Positions 34,560-44,301 of a stretch of DNA of 64,000 nucleotides are shown piece by piece (the first letter of the stretch is position 1; each line of letters opens with the position of its first letter). The stretch comes from Rufibacter tibetensis (GTDB lineage: Bacteria > Bacteroidota > Bacteroidia > Cytophagales > Hymenobacteraceae). The stretch covers positions 3,083,501-3,147,500 of the forward strand of contig NZ_CP012643.1 in NCBI RefSeq assembly GCF_001310085.1, in the 5' to 3' direction. The translations under genes were made by a program, and so were the position numbers. The notes below the pieces were generated by a model that was not told the origin of the DNA, did no database searches, and saw nothing but the letters and a program-made list of their open reading frames with translations.

Positions 34560-35405
34560 TTATTTAATGAACGGTGCCACAATGGAATTTACCTGTGCAA
34601 CGGTCAATGGCTCATCAAATGCCTCTGAAGCGGCGTTGGCATCAATGGCTATTCCGCCAAAAGTACCTACTATGTTTACGCCCGCTTGCGTGGTTACTTC
34701 TTCGCCATCATAGATTCCCTGGAAAGCAGCAGGAAGTCCGCCTCTGTCTTTCATGGTGATCCATGGCTTGTTAGTAGCAACTCCGTTAGCCATGTCTCTG
34801 CGCATACGGCGAAGGTGTGCCGCGTGTCTTGCTTCAACAGAGTGAATCTGCAAAGCTGCCTGTAGTACACCGTCATTGCTCATAAGGGCAGGTGCTGCTC
34901 CTTTGTAAGCTCTTACTCCGGTATCTTCAAATGCCTGGGCTACCGCCAGCATGGTTGGATAGTTAGTGAAGGTAGCATTGCCCAAAGTACCTTTAGCCGT
35001 CCAGTCAAAGTTAGCATCAGTATAAGTGGTTGGCGCAGCGCCTCCCATGCCTGAAATAGCAGTGCGCAGGAAGTTAACGTGATCTTCTTCATGGTCTCTA
35101 ATCACCGTAAAGGCTGTTTTACCAGCGGCATTAGCGAAGATGTTGGTATCAGCGGCACGTCTGTAGAAGAAATATTCCAGGTTCTCCAGTTTCAGGGCGA
35201 ACTCTAAGACATCACGTACAGAAGGCATGGCGGTTTGTCCGTATGCTTTGTTAAGCATAGAACCAAAGGCAATTGGAACTGCGGCAGCCGCTAGTTTCTT
35301 TCCAAATCCGCCGAAGTGTTTGAATACAGCGCGACGTGGATCCAGCCGGTCAAAGATTTCTGGATCTACTTTTTCTACTTCTTTTAATATATTAAAGATA
35401 TTCAT
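34560..35405 (-). CDS. Ferritin-like domain protein (PCC13-62 type)
   Basis: 281 residues. The ferritin-like fold (Ferritin_2/desiccation-related PCC13-62 type) spans most of the protein: DVLEFALKLENLEYFFYRRA near the start, VIRDHEEDHVNFLRTAI, AQAFEDTGVRAYKGAAPAL, and LQIHSVEARHAAHLRRMR. The Glu and His positions of these helices could bind metal. The N-terminus has no clear signal peptide but a hydrophobic AAAAVPIAFGSML stretch after a basic patch (FGKKLAAAAV). It follows the next gene by 12 bp on the same strand, so the two form an operon, ended by the 34504-34543 hairpin. The plant homologs are desiccation-related; bacterial role is unknown. Confidence 0.88.
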   Translation of the reverse strand: MNIFNILKEVEKVDPEIFDRLDPRRAVFKHFGGFGKKLAAAAVPIAFGSMLNKAYGQTAMPSVRDVLEFALKLENLEYFFYRRAADTNIFANAAGKTAFTVIRDHEEDHVNFLRTAISGMGGAAPTTYTDANFDWTAKGTLGNATFTNYPTMLAVAQAFEDTGVRAYKGAAPALMSNDGVLQAALQIHSVEARHAAHLRRMRRDMANGVATNKPWITMKDRGGLPAAFQGIYDGEEVTTQAGVNIVGTFGGIAIDANAASEAFDEPLTVAQVNSIVAPFIK

Positions 35406-35417
35406 GGCTTTCTTAGA

Positions 35418-36176
35418 TTAGGTAGTTGGCAAATTGCTTCCGTTGAGTTTTTCCATAATAAAAGGCTGGGCTGCAGCCAATACCTGGGCAGGCGTAAGGG
35501 CTACATCCAGACCATTGGCATCTACAATCATACGGCCCGGGATAATACCTGAATCGCCGCTGGCAAAGGTGCCATTCTCAATCATGTCTCTGATCTCGGC
35601 GGCGTGTCTTGCTTCAACTGAAACAATTTTACCGGCAAGACCTAAGAAGGTAGCATTTGTAAGAAGTTTGCCGGCTCCGTTATAGGCAGCCACACCTAAG
35701 TCTTCAAAGGTTTTAGCCGTTGATAAGATAGAGGCACGGCTTGCCAGAGCACTGGCTGGAAGATTTGGCGTTAAACTTGGAATAATCTGGTTTGCCGCGT
35801 TAGCTGTGATAGCAGCTTTAAAGAATTCGCGGTGGGCTACCTCGTGATTTCTGATGTCAGTTAGTACCTGTCTTTCAACAGCACTAGGGAAAAGGGTGGA
35901 GAAGTTTGGAAGGGCTACTACTGCAGTATAGAAAGCAGCTTCTAACTGCTCCAGCGCATACGCATAGTTTAAGATTCCTACATCATTACTACCTAAGTTA
36001 ACGGTGCCCGTTGTGTTGGGAGTGGTGGTGTCATCGTCATCATCACAGCCTGCAAGTAAAAGCGCTGAAACAGCCATGCCGGCTCCGGTATAGCGGAGAA
36101 AGGAACGGCGATTGAAAGGGTTGTTCAATCCCTGCAATACTTCCTGCTCAGGAACTGAATTTGTGTTTTTTGCCAT
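35418..36176 (-). CDS. Exported ferritin-like domain protein with Tat-type lipoprotein signal
   Basis: 252 residues from ATG 36176, chosen because it gives a twin-arginine signal (NRRSFLRYTGAGMAVSALLLAGC), with the lipobox LAGC followed by an Asp-rich linker (DDDDDTTTPNTT). The ferritin-like domain follows: GILNYAYALEQLEAAFYTAV, DIRNHEVAHREFFKAAI, KTFEDLGVAAYNGAGKLL, KIVSVEARHAAEIRDMI. The Tat motif suggests export of a folded, perhaps metal-loaded protein anchored as a lipoprotein. First gene of a two-gene operon with the 34560-35405 gene. The upstream region carries no obvious -7 box by eye. Confidence 0.88.
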   Translation of the reverse strand: MAKNTNSVPEQEVLQGLNNPFNRRSFLRYTGAGMAVSALLLAGCDDDDDTTTPNTTGTVNLGSNDVGILNYAYALEQLEAAFYTAVVALPNFSTLFPSAVERQVLTDIRNHEVAHREFFKAAITANAANQIIPSLTPNLPASALASRASILSTAKTFEDLGVAAYNGAGKLLTNATFLGLAGKIVSVEARHAAEIRDMIENGTFASGDSGIIPGRMIVDANGLDVALTPAQVLAAAQPFIMEKLNGSNLPTT

Positions 36177-36455
36177 AGTTTTGAAAAATGAAGGTGAAAC
36201 AATTGGTATTACCAGAGCCTTTGTCAAAGCCTAGGTTTAGTTTGGTACCGCCCCTGAATTCTGGCGGAATTAGCGAGACCTACGATAGGAGATATTTACC
36301 CGGATTTCAGAAGAATGAAAAAAAGTGAAATAAAATGGAAATATTTTTACAGCCTTGTCTTATAAGGCTTTATAAGAGATAGGGGCCTTGGTCTGTTCTT
36401 CGTACTTTTGGAGGAGAATAATACGGCAGCTTTCTGGCCGTTTTACTTAAAATAA

Positions 36456-37889
36456 ATGAAATACGCGGTAATCTTGTTTGTTTGGCTGATGGGCTGTGCC
36501 TCCTGGTGCAGTGCGCAGGACCACACCATAGAATACGGTCCGGCCGCCATTCCCATTGACCAATATTTCACTATTTCATTAAAGTCTCCGGGTACTAAAC
36601 CCACTAAGGTAGAGGGCTTTCCCGAAATTGAGGGAATGCAGAAGAGCACCCAAAAATCTTTTACTACAAAAATCACCAAAGGCACTCAAACCTCCTTTGT
36701 GTACACCCTAACACAGCAATATGCCCCGCTAAAAGAAGGAGAGGTGATAGTTAAGCCCTTTGCCTTGGTAGTGGACGGCAAAACTGTACCTGCCCCGGGC
36801 ATTAAAGTGAAAGTAGGTCCCTCAGCACCACCTCTCACTGGAAAACCCCTGGACAGCCTGGCAGCGGCAAAGGGTACACCGGCAACCCCCGAGTTTGTGG
36901 ACGTAAAGGAAAATGCATTTCTTACCCTGCACGTGCCCAAGAAAAGCTGCTATGTGGGGGAGGCGGTACCAGTCTCCTTGTGGTTTTATGTGGCAGAGGC
37001 AGACTTGGGGCTGCTGGACTTTGTGGACTTTGAGACTCAGATAGGAGCCATTGTACAGCAATTGAAGCAGAGAAGCGCCCTGGAAGAAGTGGTGCTGCAA
37101 GAGGAGATTCTGCCAGAGAAGATCAAAATAGGGGAGAAGGACTTTACCCGGTACAAACTTTATGAGGCTATCTTGTTTCCCATTACCCCCCAAGCACTCA
37201 GGTTCCCCGCGGTGGGGCTGCGGATGACCAAATACAAGATCGCCAAAAATCCCACCTTGCTTACGCAGAACCGACTACCTGAATCTAAGACCTACAACAC
37301 ACAAAGCAGAGAAGTGACAGTAAAGTCTTTGCCTCCGCATCCCCTGCGAGACCAGGTGGCGGTAGGGGTGTTCAGGTTGAAAGAGCAGATGTCCCGCAGT
37401 ACGGTTACGTTAAACCAAAACCTAGTGTACCACTTCAGGATTGAGGGCGAGGGTAATATCATGACCTTGCCAGTGCCGCAGAGTATAGGGATCTCCAGTG
37501 AACTGGAAATTTATTCTCCCGAAATCAGGCAAACCAAGCAGGTGCAGCAGGGACGCATGGTGGGCAGCAAAACGTTCCGGTATTTTATTGTGGGCCGTCA
37601 GGCGGGCGTGTTTCCGCTGCGGGAGCTGTTCCAGTGGGTGTATTTTAACCCGGTTACGGCCCGTTATGACACGCTGCGGCCTTCCTTTACTGTGCAGGTG
37701 CGAGGGCAGGAAGATCAAAATAGTTTTATCAGGGCACAAGATGTGGGCGATTTTTACAATATTGCCGCTACAGAAAGCAATCAGCTCATCAGCATTGACC
37801 AGTTCAGGGAAGTGCGCTTCTATACTAATGTGGTATTGGGCGTATTGCTGGGGGTAGCCCTGTTTATTTTCATACTAAAAAGAAAATGA
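36456..37889 (+). CDS. BatD-family protein
   Basis: 477 residues with a signal peptide ([21 protein letters not shown]) and a C-terminal membrane helix ([16 protein letters not shown], about residues 455-472). BatD proteins (named from the aerotolerance operon) are periplasmic, inner-membrane anchored. Here the tandem Ig-like segments are visible ([56 protein letters not shown]). Other bat genes (batA, B, C, E and the MoxR ATPase) are absent, so this is a stand-alone copy. The stop codon overlaps the aroC start by four bases (ATGA), so the two are translationally coupled. Confidence 0.9.
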   Translation: MKYAVILFVWLMGCASWCSAQDHTIEYGPAAIPIDQYFTISLKSPGTKPTKVEGFPEIEGMQKSTQKSFTTKITKGTQTSFVYTLTQQYAPLKEGEVIVKPFALVVDGKTVPAPGIKVKVGPSAPPLTGKPLDSLAAAKGTPATPEFVDVKENAFLTLHVPKKSCYVGEAVPVSLWFYVAEADLGLLDFVDFETQIGAIVQQLKQRSALEEVVLQEEILPEKIKIGEKDFTRYKLYEAILFPITPQALRFPAVGLRMTKYKIAKNPTLLTQNRLPESKTYNTQSREVTVKSLPPHPLRDQVAVGVFRLKEQMSRSTVTLNQNLVYHFRIEGEGNIMTLPVPQSIGISSELEIYSPEIRQTKQVQQGRMVGSKTFRYFIVGRQAGVFPLRELFQWVYFNPVTARYDTLRPSFTVQVRGQEDQNSFIRAQDVGDFYNIAATESNQLISIDQFREVRFYTNVVLGVLLGVALFIFILKRK

Positions 37890-38968
37890 GTAACACATAC
37901 GGATCCATTTTCCGGATCACCACCTTTGGGGAATCGCACGGTACGGCCGTAGGCGTAATTGTGGATGGCTGCCCCGCCGGATTGCCTATCACCATTGAGG
38001 AGATACAGGCCGCTTTGGACCGCCGTCGTCCCGGACAGTCAAAGATCACCACACCCCGTGATGAGAAAGACCAGGTTCAGATTCTGTCAGGCATTTTTAA
38101 TGGACAAACGCAGGGAACCCCTATTGCATTAGCAGTTTTCAACAAGGACCAGGCAAGCCATGACTATACTCACATAGAGAAAGCCTACCGCCCTTCCCAC
38201 GCAGATTACACCTATACTGCAAAATACGGTTCCCGCGATCACCGCGGAGGCGGGCGTAGCTCGGCCCGGGAAACCTTGGCCCGGGTAGCGGCTGGAGTGT
38301 TGGCGCAAAAGTTTCTGGCTTTGCAAGGCATTCAAATTACCTCTTATGTTTCTCAGGTAGGTTCTATCTATGCTCCGGCAGATTACACCCAACTTGACCT
38401 GAGCCAGGTGGACAATACCATTGTACGCTGTCCTCACCCAGAGACTGCCCAGGCTATGATTCAGCTCATAGAAGAAACCCGTGACAAACTAGATACCGTA
38501 GGCGGAGTAGTTTCCTGCGTCATCAAGGGAGTGCCCGCAGGCTTGGGTGAGCCTGTTTTTGACAAACTGCACGCAGAACTAGGTAAGGCCATGCTTAGCA
38601 TCAATGCCGTGAAAGGTTTTGAGTACGGAAGTGGTTTTGAGGGCGTGAGCATGTACGGCTCCCAGCATAATGATGTCTTCTACACCGATGAAGACGGACA
38701 GGTAAAAACCCGCACCAATCATTCCGGCGGAATTCAGGGAGGTATCTCTAACGGACAGGATATTTATTTCAAAGTAGCTTTCAAACCCGTGGCAACCATT
38801 TTGCAGCCGCAAAGCAGCATTGACCAAAGTGGGCAGGAGATTACGCTACAAGGCAAAGGGCGCCATGACCCTTGTGTTCTGCCTAGAGCCGTGCCTATTG
38901 TAGATGCCATGGCAGCCTTGGTGCTGGCAGACTTTGTGTTGCGCCAAAGAGCAAATAAAGTGGACTAA
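37886..38968 (+). CDS. aroC: Chorismate synthase
   Basis: 360 residues. Chorismate synthase converts 5-enolpyruvylshikimate-3-phosphate to chorismate with reduced FMN, the last step of the shikimate pathway. Family hallmarks are the N-terminal [27 protein letters not shown], the [18 protein letters not shown] segment, [20 protein letters not shown], and [25 protein letters not shown] near the end. The catalytic His residues in GESHG and RHDP are present. Cytoplasmic tetramer. The ATG overlaps the batD stop (ATGA), an unusual pairing. A strong hairpin follows at 39037-39100. Confidence 0.97.
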   Translation: MSNTYGSIFRITTFGESHGTAVGVIVDGCPAGLPITIEEIQAALDRRRPGQSKITTPRDEKDQVQILSGIFNGQTQGTPIALAVFNKDQASHDYTHIEKAYRPSHADYTYTAKYGSRDHRGGGRSSARETLARVAAGVLAQKFLALQGIQITSYVSQVGSIYAPADYTQLDLSQVDNTIVRCPHPETAQAMIQLIEETRDKLDTVGGVVSCVIKGVPAGLGEPVFDKLHAELGKAMLSINAVKGFEYGSGFEGVSMYGSQHNDVFYTDEDGQVKTRTNHSGGIQGGISNGQDIYFKVAFKPVATILQPQSSIDQSGQEITLQGKGRHDPCVLPRAVPIVDAMAALVLADFVLRQRANKVD

Positions 38969-39036
38969 GCGCTGCTTTCCTGACTAGAATAAATGAGGCT
39001 AGTTGTTTTCTCAACTAAGCTTCTAAATTATCTATA

Positions 39037-39100
39037 AAAAAGGAGGAGGTGTTTAAGGGCCGTTTTGCAAGAAACAGTCCTTAAACACCTCCTCCTTTTT
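39037..39100. terminator. Bidirectional apex-type terminator (aroC / antiporter)
   Basis: Perfect 22-bp arms (39037-39058 and 39079-39100; AAAAAGGAGGAGG...CCTCCTCCTTTTT) around a 20-nt centre GCCGTTTTGCAAGAAACAGT. It lies between convergent genes and has A-tract/T-tract ends, so it should work in both directions. Shared-apex family member. Confidence 0.9.
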
Positions 39101-39112
39101 ACTGTGGAATTC

Positions 39113-40495
39113 TTAAAGAATCACCAACACCCACACTAATGCCAATACAGGCAGGAGGTAGATGAGGGAGTACTTGAACATGTATTGGAAGAACGGAGGC
39201 ATTTTAACCCCGGCTTGCTCAGCAATGGCTTTCACCATGAAGTTAGGCCCGTTTCCAATGTACGTCATAGCACCAAACAAAACTGCCCCTATGGAAATAG
39301 CTTCCAGCACCAACAACGTTTCCGGGGTCTGGCCTAACCCGTAAGCAAAGCTCTGTACCTGGTTAGGGTCGGCGTAGTTCAGGTGGTACTTGGCCATGCC
39401 CAAAGACAGAAAGTTGGCATAGGTAGGGGCATTGTCCAGAACTCCTGACAAGGTACCCGTTACCCAATAAAAGACAGAAGGCGTGAGTCTGGCGGCAAAC
39501 TCAGGGGAAGAAGCCAGTTCTGCAGAGAGTTGCAGGGCAGGCATCATGGTAAAGAAGATGCCAAAGAACAGGAACACCACCTCCAGAATGGGGTCAAAGG
39601 AGAAGTGATTACCGTTTAGGGCAGTTCGGCTGGCAAATTTAAAGCAAAGGAAAGCGGCAGATAACTGAATAATTTCCCGTACAAAAGAAACCTTTACGCC
39701 ACCTTCTAGGGGTATGTAAGGCAACCACTCATAAGAAACAGGGTTCAGGAAGGTGGCACCAATGATCACTGCCAGCCAGATAAGGTTGCGTTTGCCAGTA
39801 AAGAAGAACTCGGTCTTGGCCTCGTTCCTGGCGCGCACCTTGGCATTAGGTATAAAGGCTTCCTTGTTTCTGGAATCCAGAATGTAAAAAATAATACATA
39901 GGGCACTAATAGCAATCACCCAAGGGCTCAGTAGATGCTGCATGGTCCAGAAAAACGGTACTCCCTTCAGGAAACCAATAAACAGTGGCGGGTCTCCCAG
40001 CGGAGTCAACAATCCCCCAACGTTGCTTACAATAAAGATAAAGAACACTACCTGGTAAGGCTTGATGCGGTGGTTGTTCAATCTGATGAACGGCCTGATA
40101 AGCAGAAGGGAAGCCCCGGTGGTACCAATTACGTTGGCGATAACTGCTCCAAACAGCAGAATACCCACATTGATCAGGGGGGTAGCATTGGCATTGGCGT
40201 TTATGTAGATTCCACCTGCCGCTATGTACAAGGAACTAAGCAAAATGGCGAAGGAGGCGTATTCGGCTAGGGTTTCTATGGGCAGGTGCGTGTCATGCAG
40301 CACAAACAAGTAGTAACCTAACACCAGCAGGCCCAAGCCTACCGAAATAGTTTTAAATTGATGATGCCAGAAAGTAGGGAAAAAAATAGGTCCGGTGGCA
40401 ATAAGACCAATAAGCAACGCAAAAGGTGCAATCAAAAAACCAGGCACGTCTGGTGGGGTAGAGGCCAGTAAAACAGTGGCAGGGAGCATAAGCAC
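39113..40495 (-). CDS. NhaD/CitMHS-type ion transporter
   Basis: 460 residues with about 12-13 helices. It belongs to the ion-transporter (IT) superfamily, CitMHS-like sodium:proton antiporter group: a TGASLLLIRPFIRLNNHR segment, a VSNVGGLLTPLGDPPLFIGFLKGVPF segment (the canonical re-entrant GDPP motif) and LSGVLDNAPTYANFL in the C-terminal half. NhaD-type relatives exchange Na+ or Li+ for H+ at the inner membrane; whether this one transports an organic anion cannot be judged. No partner gene; it is convergent with aroC and divergent from the Nfu gene. Confidence 0.9.
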   Translation of the reverse strand: MLMLPATVLLASTPPDVPGFLIAPFALLIGLIATGPIFFPTFWHHQFKTISVGLGLLVLGYYLFVLHDTHLPIETLAEYASFAILLSSLYIAAGGIYINANANATPLINVGILLFGAVIANVIGTTGASLLLIRPFIRLNNHRIKPYQVVFFIFIVSNVGGLLTPLGDPPLFIGFLKGVPFFWTMQHLLSPWVIAISALCIIFYILDSRNKEAFIPNAKVRARNEAKTEFFFTGKRNLIWLAVIIGATFLNPVSYEWLPYIPLEGGVKVSFVREIIQLSAAFLCFKFASRTALNGNHFSFDPILEVVFLFFGIFFTMMPALQLSAELASSPEFAARLTPSVFYWVTGTLSGVLDNAPTYANFLSLGMAKYHLNYADPNQVQSFAYGLGQTPETLLVLEAISIGAVLFGAMTYIGNGPNFMVKAIAEQAGVKMPPFFQYMFKYSLIYLLPVLALVWVLVIL

Positions 40496-40701
40496 GCGGT
40501 TAGTGGAACAAAGTGTGCCCGTAAAGTTAAGGGTTCTCTATGAAAGGGTTAGAGGTTTTGCCTTTGTTTCCTAAAAACATGCCTTAAACAACGGCAGGGT
40601 GGTACCCAGAAAGTAACTAAGAGGTATGGGAAATTCTCACTAATTTTGGAAACTTAAATCACTGACCTTAAGTTTTTACTATATATTAATAGAAGACAGC
40701 C

Positions 40702-41319
40702 ATGACTGAAAATACAACCAAGCCGGTATCTGTGTACGCTGAGGCGAACCCAAACCCGGAGTCAATGAAATTTGTGTTGAACTCCACCTTGTTAGGCGAG
40801 GGAGGAAGCGTGGATTATCCAACGGTAGATAGCGCCGCTGATTCTCCTTTCGCGCAAGAGCTGTTCAACTTTGACTATGTGTCGCGGGTGTTTATTGCCA
40901 GCAACTTTGTAACCGTAACCAAGAACTCGCCGGTACAATGGGCACACCTCATCCCGGAGCTGAGAACGTTTATCAAATCATATATTGAGGCAGGCGGACC
41001 AATCTTTATCGGGAACCCGGTAACAACCACTGCGGCTTCTGCTTCGGCCGAAGTTCCTGCTGACCTTTCCGCTGAGGACACTGAGATTTCTCAGAAAGTA
41101 ATTGATCTGTTGGAAAACTACGTGCGTCCGGCGGTAGAGCAAGACGGTGGTAACATCACCTTCCGTTCTTACAAAGAAGGCGTGGTAACCGTGAACCTGC
41201 AAGGTTCTTGCAGTGGTTGCCCATCTGCCACTGTTACCTTGAAAGCTGGTATTGAAAACCTGCTGAAGCGCATGGTGCCCGAAGTACAGGAAGTAGTAGC
41301 CGAAGGCGTAGTGCTGTAA
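40702..41319 (+). CDS. Nfu-type Fe-S cluster carrier (NifU family)
   Basis: 205 residues. The N-terminal domain (about 1-95: VYAEANPNPESMKFVLN, FDYVSRVFIASNFVTVTKN) is the Nfu N-terminal fold. It is followed by an Ala/Ser/Thr-rich linker and the C-terminal NifU domain with GSCSGCPSATVTLKAG, whose CxxC binds a [4Fe-4S] cluster at a dimer interface. It transfers clusters to apoproteins in the cytoplasm. The DGGNITF phrase of this domain precedes the motif. A single-gene transcript ended by a perfect hairpin. Confidence 0.94.
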   Translation: MTENTTKPVSVYAEANPNPESMKFVLNSTLLGEGGSVDYPTVDSAADSPFAQELFNFDYVSRVFIASNFVTVTKNSPVQWAHLIPELRTFIKSYIEAGGPIFIGNPVTTTAASASAEVPADLSAEDTEISQKVIDLLENYVRPAVEQDGGNITFRSYKEGVVTVNLQGSCSGCPSATVTLKAGIENLLKRMVPEVQEVVAEGVVL

Positions 41320-41333
41320 GTACATCTTTCTTT

Positions 41334-41375
41334 CAATAAAAAAAGGTCCTGAGAAATCAGGGCCTTTTTTTATTG
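41334..41375 (+). terminator. Terminator after the Nfu gene
   Basis: CAATAAAAAAAGGTCCTGA (41334-41352) pairs with TCAGGGCCTTTTTTTATTG (41357-41375) across a GAAA tetraloop, with one G-T wobble. Confidence 0.85.
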
Positions 41376-41502
41376 AATTTTTTCTCATCCTACTAAGCGT
41401 TAGTAAGTCAATTTTAGGGATAGTGGTGCGTTCTACATTTCCGCAAAGGTATATTTCCGTTTCTTTTGCCTATTTTCAAAGCAGATTAAAAACTACACCT
41501 TA

Positions 41503-43149
41503 ATGTCAACACCAGCCTCAAAGCACCCGAAGGGCCTTTATTTTCTGTTTCTGGCAGAAATGTGGGAGCGCTTCGGCTATTACCTCATGATAGGTATTTT
41601 CTTCCTCTACATGACCGACACGCAGAGTGGGGGGATGGGACTACCTAAAGACCAGGGTTCTGATATTTACGGTACCTTCATTGCCTTAGTCTTTCTAACC
41701 CCTTTCATTGGCGGCCTGCTGGCTGATAGATTGTTAGGATATCGGCTTTCCATCACTATTGGCGGGATCTTGATGGGCCTTGGCTACTGCGGCTTGGCTA
41801 TTCCCGGTGACACTTTCTTCTATTTGTCTTTGGCGCTCATCATCATTGGCAACGGATTCTTCAAAGCAAACATTTCTACGCTCCTGGGGAACCTGTATTC
41901 GGAACCACAGTACCTGCCCCAGAAAGACGCAGGTTACAACATCTTCTACATGGGCATTAACGTGGGGGCCTTTATCTGCAATTTTGTGGCGGCGTACCTG
42001 CGCAACACCTACGGCTGGGGCTTTGCGTTTTTAGCAGCAGGTGTTGGTATGTTCATTGGCCTTATCATCTTCTGGGCCGGTAACAAAACCCACCGCGACT
42101 ATGACATCCGGAAGCCTGCCCAACCGCATGACATGCCTCTCTGGAAGGTCTTCAGCATAGTGATTCTGCCCGCCATTATTGTTGGAATTCTAAGCTGGGT
42201 GCTCATTCCCGGCGATGTGTTCGGTTCGGATTCAACTGATGCGTTCATCTTCGGATCAATCCCGATCATCCTGTTTTACGTGAGCCTTTGGGCCCGCGCT
42301 TCTACCGAGGATAAAAAGCCCATTGCCGCGCTGCTCTCCATTTTTGCGGTGGTGGTGGTCTTCTGGGGCGTGTTCAAGCAAAACGGAACCGCGCTTACCA
42401 CCTGGGCCGAATACTACACCGACCGCAGTTTGCCAGAACCACTGGAGAAGCCGGCTGCTTCTTTAGGAATGGTTCAAAGCGTAGACCCTACGCCTTCCAC
42501 TGTGCCAGATTTTGACGCCGCTTTCAGAACCCGCACCGATGCTGAAGGGAAAGTAATCACCAAAGAGGGCGTATCTCCTTACCTGAACAACCTGCCCAGA
42601 GAGGAATGGCCGCAGACAGGAAGTTCCTTGTCTTTAATTTCCACGGAGCTGTTTCAGTCCATTAACCCCTTCTTCGTAATCATCCTGACACCCTTGGTGG
42701 TTTCCTTCTGGGGCTTCACCCGGCGGAGAGGAAAAGAACCAAGCACGCCTGCTAAAATGGCCTTGGGATTATTCATCACCGGTCTTTCTACCTTGGTCAT
42801 GGTAGGTGCCGTGTGGGTAGGTGGAAACGGACAAGACAAGGTCTCAAGTTTATGGCTGGTGGGTACGTATTTTGTAGTGACCATAGGCGAGTTGTGCCTC
42901 AGCCCGATGGGGTTGTCCTTAGTATCAAAAGTAAGTCCGCCCCGTTTAACGGCGCTTATGATGGGCGGTTGGTTTATTGCTACCTCCATCGGGAACAAGT
43001 TATCCGGGATTTTGGCCAGTCTTTGGGATACTTATGATGACAAATCGTACTTCTTCTGGGTCAATTTCGCGGTAACCGTATCTGCGGCGCTGGTGCTGGT
43101 GCTTATGCTCAAGTGGCTCCGCCGGATCATGGAGAAACCAGCTATCTAA
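41503..43149 (+). CDS. Peptide MFS transporter (POT/PTR2 family)
   Basis: 548 residues, about 14 helices. The POT signature ExxERFxYY is visible as EMWERFGYYLMIGIF in helix 1, and the second PTR signature lies in GYNIFYMGINVGAFICNFVAAYL. Such proteins import di- and tripeptides with protons at the inner membrane. A long hydrophilic loop (about residues 320-380, with LPEPLEKPAASLGMV) sits between helices as in other Bacteroidota members. C-terminal helices include GELCLSPMGLSLVSKVSPPRL. Single-gene transcript, ended by the hairpin at 43218-43269. Confidence 0.95.
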   Translation: MSTPASKHPKGLYFLFLAEMWERFGYYLMIGIFFLYMTDTQSGGMGLPKDQGSDIYGTFIALVFLTPFIGGLLADRLLGYRLSITIGGILMGLGYCGLAIPGDTFFYLSLALIIIGNGFFKANISTLLGNLYSEPQYLPQKDAGYNIFYMGINVGAFICNFVAAYLRNTYGWGFAFLAAGVGMFIGLIIFWAGNKTHRDYDIRKPAQPHDMPLWKVFSIVILPAIIVGILSWVLIPGDVFGSDSTDAFIFGSIPIILFYVSLWARASTEDKKPIAALLSIFAVVVVFWGVFKQNGTALTTWAEYYTDRSLPEPLEKPAASLGMVQSVDPTPSTVPDFDAAFRTRTDAEGKVITKEGVSPYLNNLPREEWPQTGSSLSLISTELFQSINPFFVIILTPLVVSFWGFTRRRGKEPSTPAKMALGLFITGLSTLVMVGAVWVGGNGQDKVSSLWLVGTYFVVTIGELCLSPMGLSLVSKVSPPRLTALMMGGWFIATSIGNKLSGILASLWDTYDDKSYFFWVNFAVTVSAALVLVLMLKWLRRIMEKPAI

Positions 43150-43217
43150 TCTTATATAGATTCCTGACGATTCTCAGGCTAGCATTCGTCTTTACTAGAT
43201 CCGCTTTTCTAACCATT

Positions 43218-43269
43218 TTGCCTCTGCTTTAGGTATGTTTTTCAGGAAACGTGCCTAAAGCAGAGGCAA
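43218..43269. terminator. Apex-type hairpin after the POT transporter
   Basis: Perfect 16-bp arms TTGCCTCTGCTTTAGG (43218-43233) and CCTAAAGCAGAGGCAA (43254-43269) around the 20-nt centre TATGTTTTTCAGGAAACGTG. Shared-apex family; no long U-tract, so terminator function is not certain. Confidence 0.75.
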
Positions 43270-43460
43270 CTTGTTCTGTTGTTATTTCTCCAGCAGAAAT
43301 GCTTTTAACTATACTGCTTTATTCGGCTATGCCTGCAGATTCGTAAGAGGGTAGTGGATAGTAAATAAGTGCTTTAAACTTAGGATGGAGAGGTTTTTAA
43401 GAAAGGAACCCAGAAACCGCTTGCTTAAGGAGCCTTTTTTATTGCTATCAGCAAAGAAGC

Positions 43461-44240
43461 CCCATTGGTTTTGTAGGCGGAGAAATCAAAGACGTGAAAC
43501 GAAACATCCCGCGGGGCATTACCATTGGGGTACTAACGGTGATCTTGATTTATTTGCTGGTAAACGCCACCTAACTTTCTTTGCTGCTTATTCCGGCCTT
43601 GGAAGAAGTGTATGCCGCCGGAAACAAGATAGCCGCGATTGAAGCCGTGAAAAGCTTCTGGGAAACGGGCGGGTTCTTTATCTCAGTATTGATTCTGATC
43701 ACCACGCTGGGTTGTACCAACGCCACTATTTTGGCTAGCTGCCGCACCTATTTTGCGATGGTCCGCTAAGGCCTGTTCTTCAGGAAAGCTGCCAATTTAA
43801 ATAATGCCGAAGTGCCGGGTACATCTTTGGTTGTTCAGTGTGTCTGGGCCTGCGTGCTGGTGATGTCCGGCACCTTTGACCAACTCACGGATATGATCAT
43901 TTTCGCCGTGTTCATTTACTATGGGGCTACCACCCTCGAGGTTTTCATCCTGAGAAAGAAGATGCCAGATGCGCATCGTCCTTATAAGGTATGGGGCTAC
44001 CCCGGTGTGCCCACTATAATGGTGCTCTTTTGCGCCGCCTTGTTCTGTAATACCATCTTCGTGCGGCCTAGGGAAGCAGGCATCGGCATGATTCTCATGT
44101 TGACAGGCATACCCAGGTACTGGTGGTTTCTAAAGAACAACGTCAAAAAAGAAGAGCCCATGCAGCAAATGACTAAGGTGGAGGTTTCTTGTGTTCTTTC
44201 GCCAGAAAAGCAGAAGAGGTGTTTTAGCTCCGTTTTATAG
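43461..44240 (+). pseudogene. APC-family amino acid permease pseudogene
   Basis: One phase stays open apart from two TAA codons, at 43572-43574 and 43767-43769. Read through, it gives GGEIKDVKRNIPRGITIGVLTV, VLILITTLGCTNATILASCRTYFAMVR and EVPGTSLVVQCVWACVLV, then KVWGYPGVPTIMVLFCAALFCN. These are mid-to-late segments of an APC-superfamily (LAT/YbeC-type) amino acid transporter, covering about residues 230 onward. The N-terminal half is missing, with no upstream homology in the 300 bp before it. The stops interrupt the segments VNAT*LSLL and FAMVR*GLFF. It is a decayed, 5'-truncated gene. The 3' end runs into the hairpin at 44206-44271. Confidence 0.85.
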
Positions 44241-44271
44241 AAAACCGGGCTGAAACACCTCTTCTGCTTTT
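44206..44271. terminator. Apex-type bidirectional terminator (permease pseudogene / YitT)
   Basis: 23-bp arms (44206-44228 and 44249-44271, with one G-T wobble; ends AAAAGCAGAAGAGG and CCTCTTCTGCTTTT) around a 20-nt centre TCCGTTTTATAGAAAACCGG. It lies between convergent transcription units and is a shared-apex family member. Confidence 0.85.
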
Positions 44272-44301
44272 TACAATCAGCCAGTATAAAATAGGTTAGG
44301 G

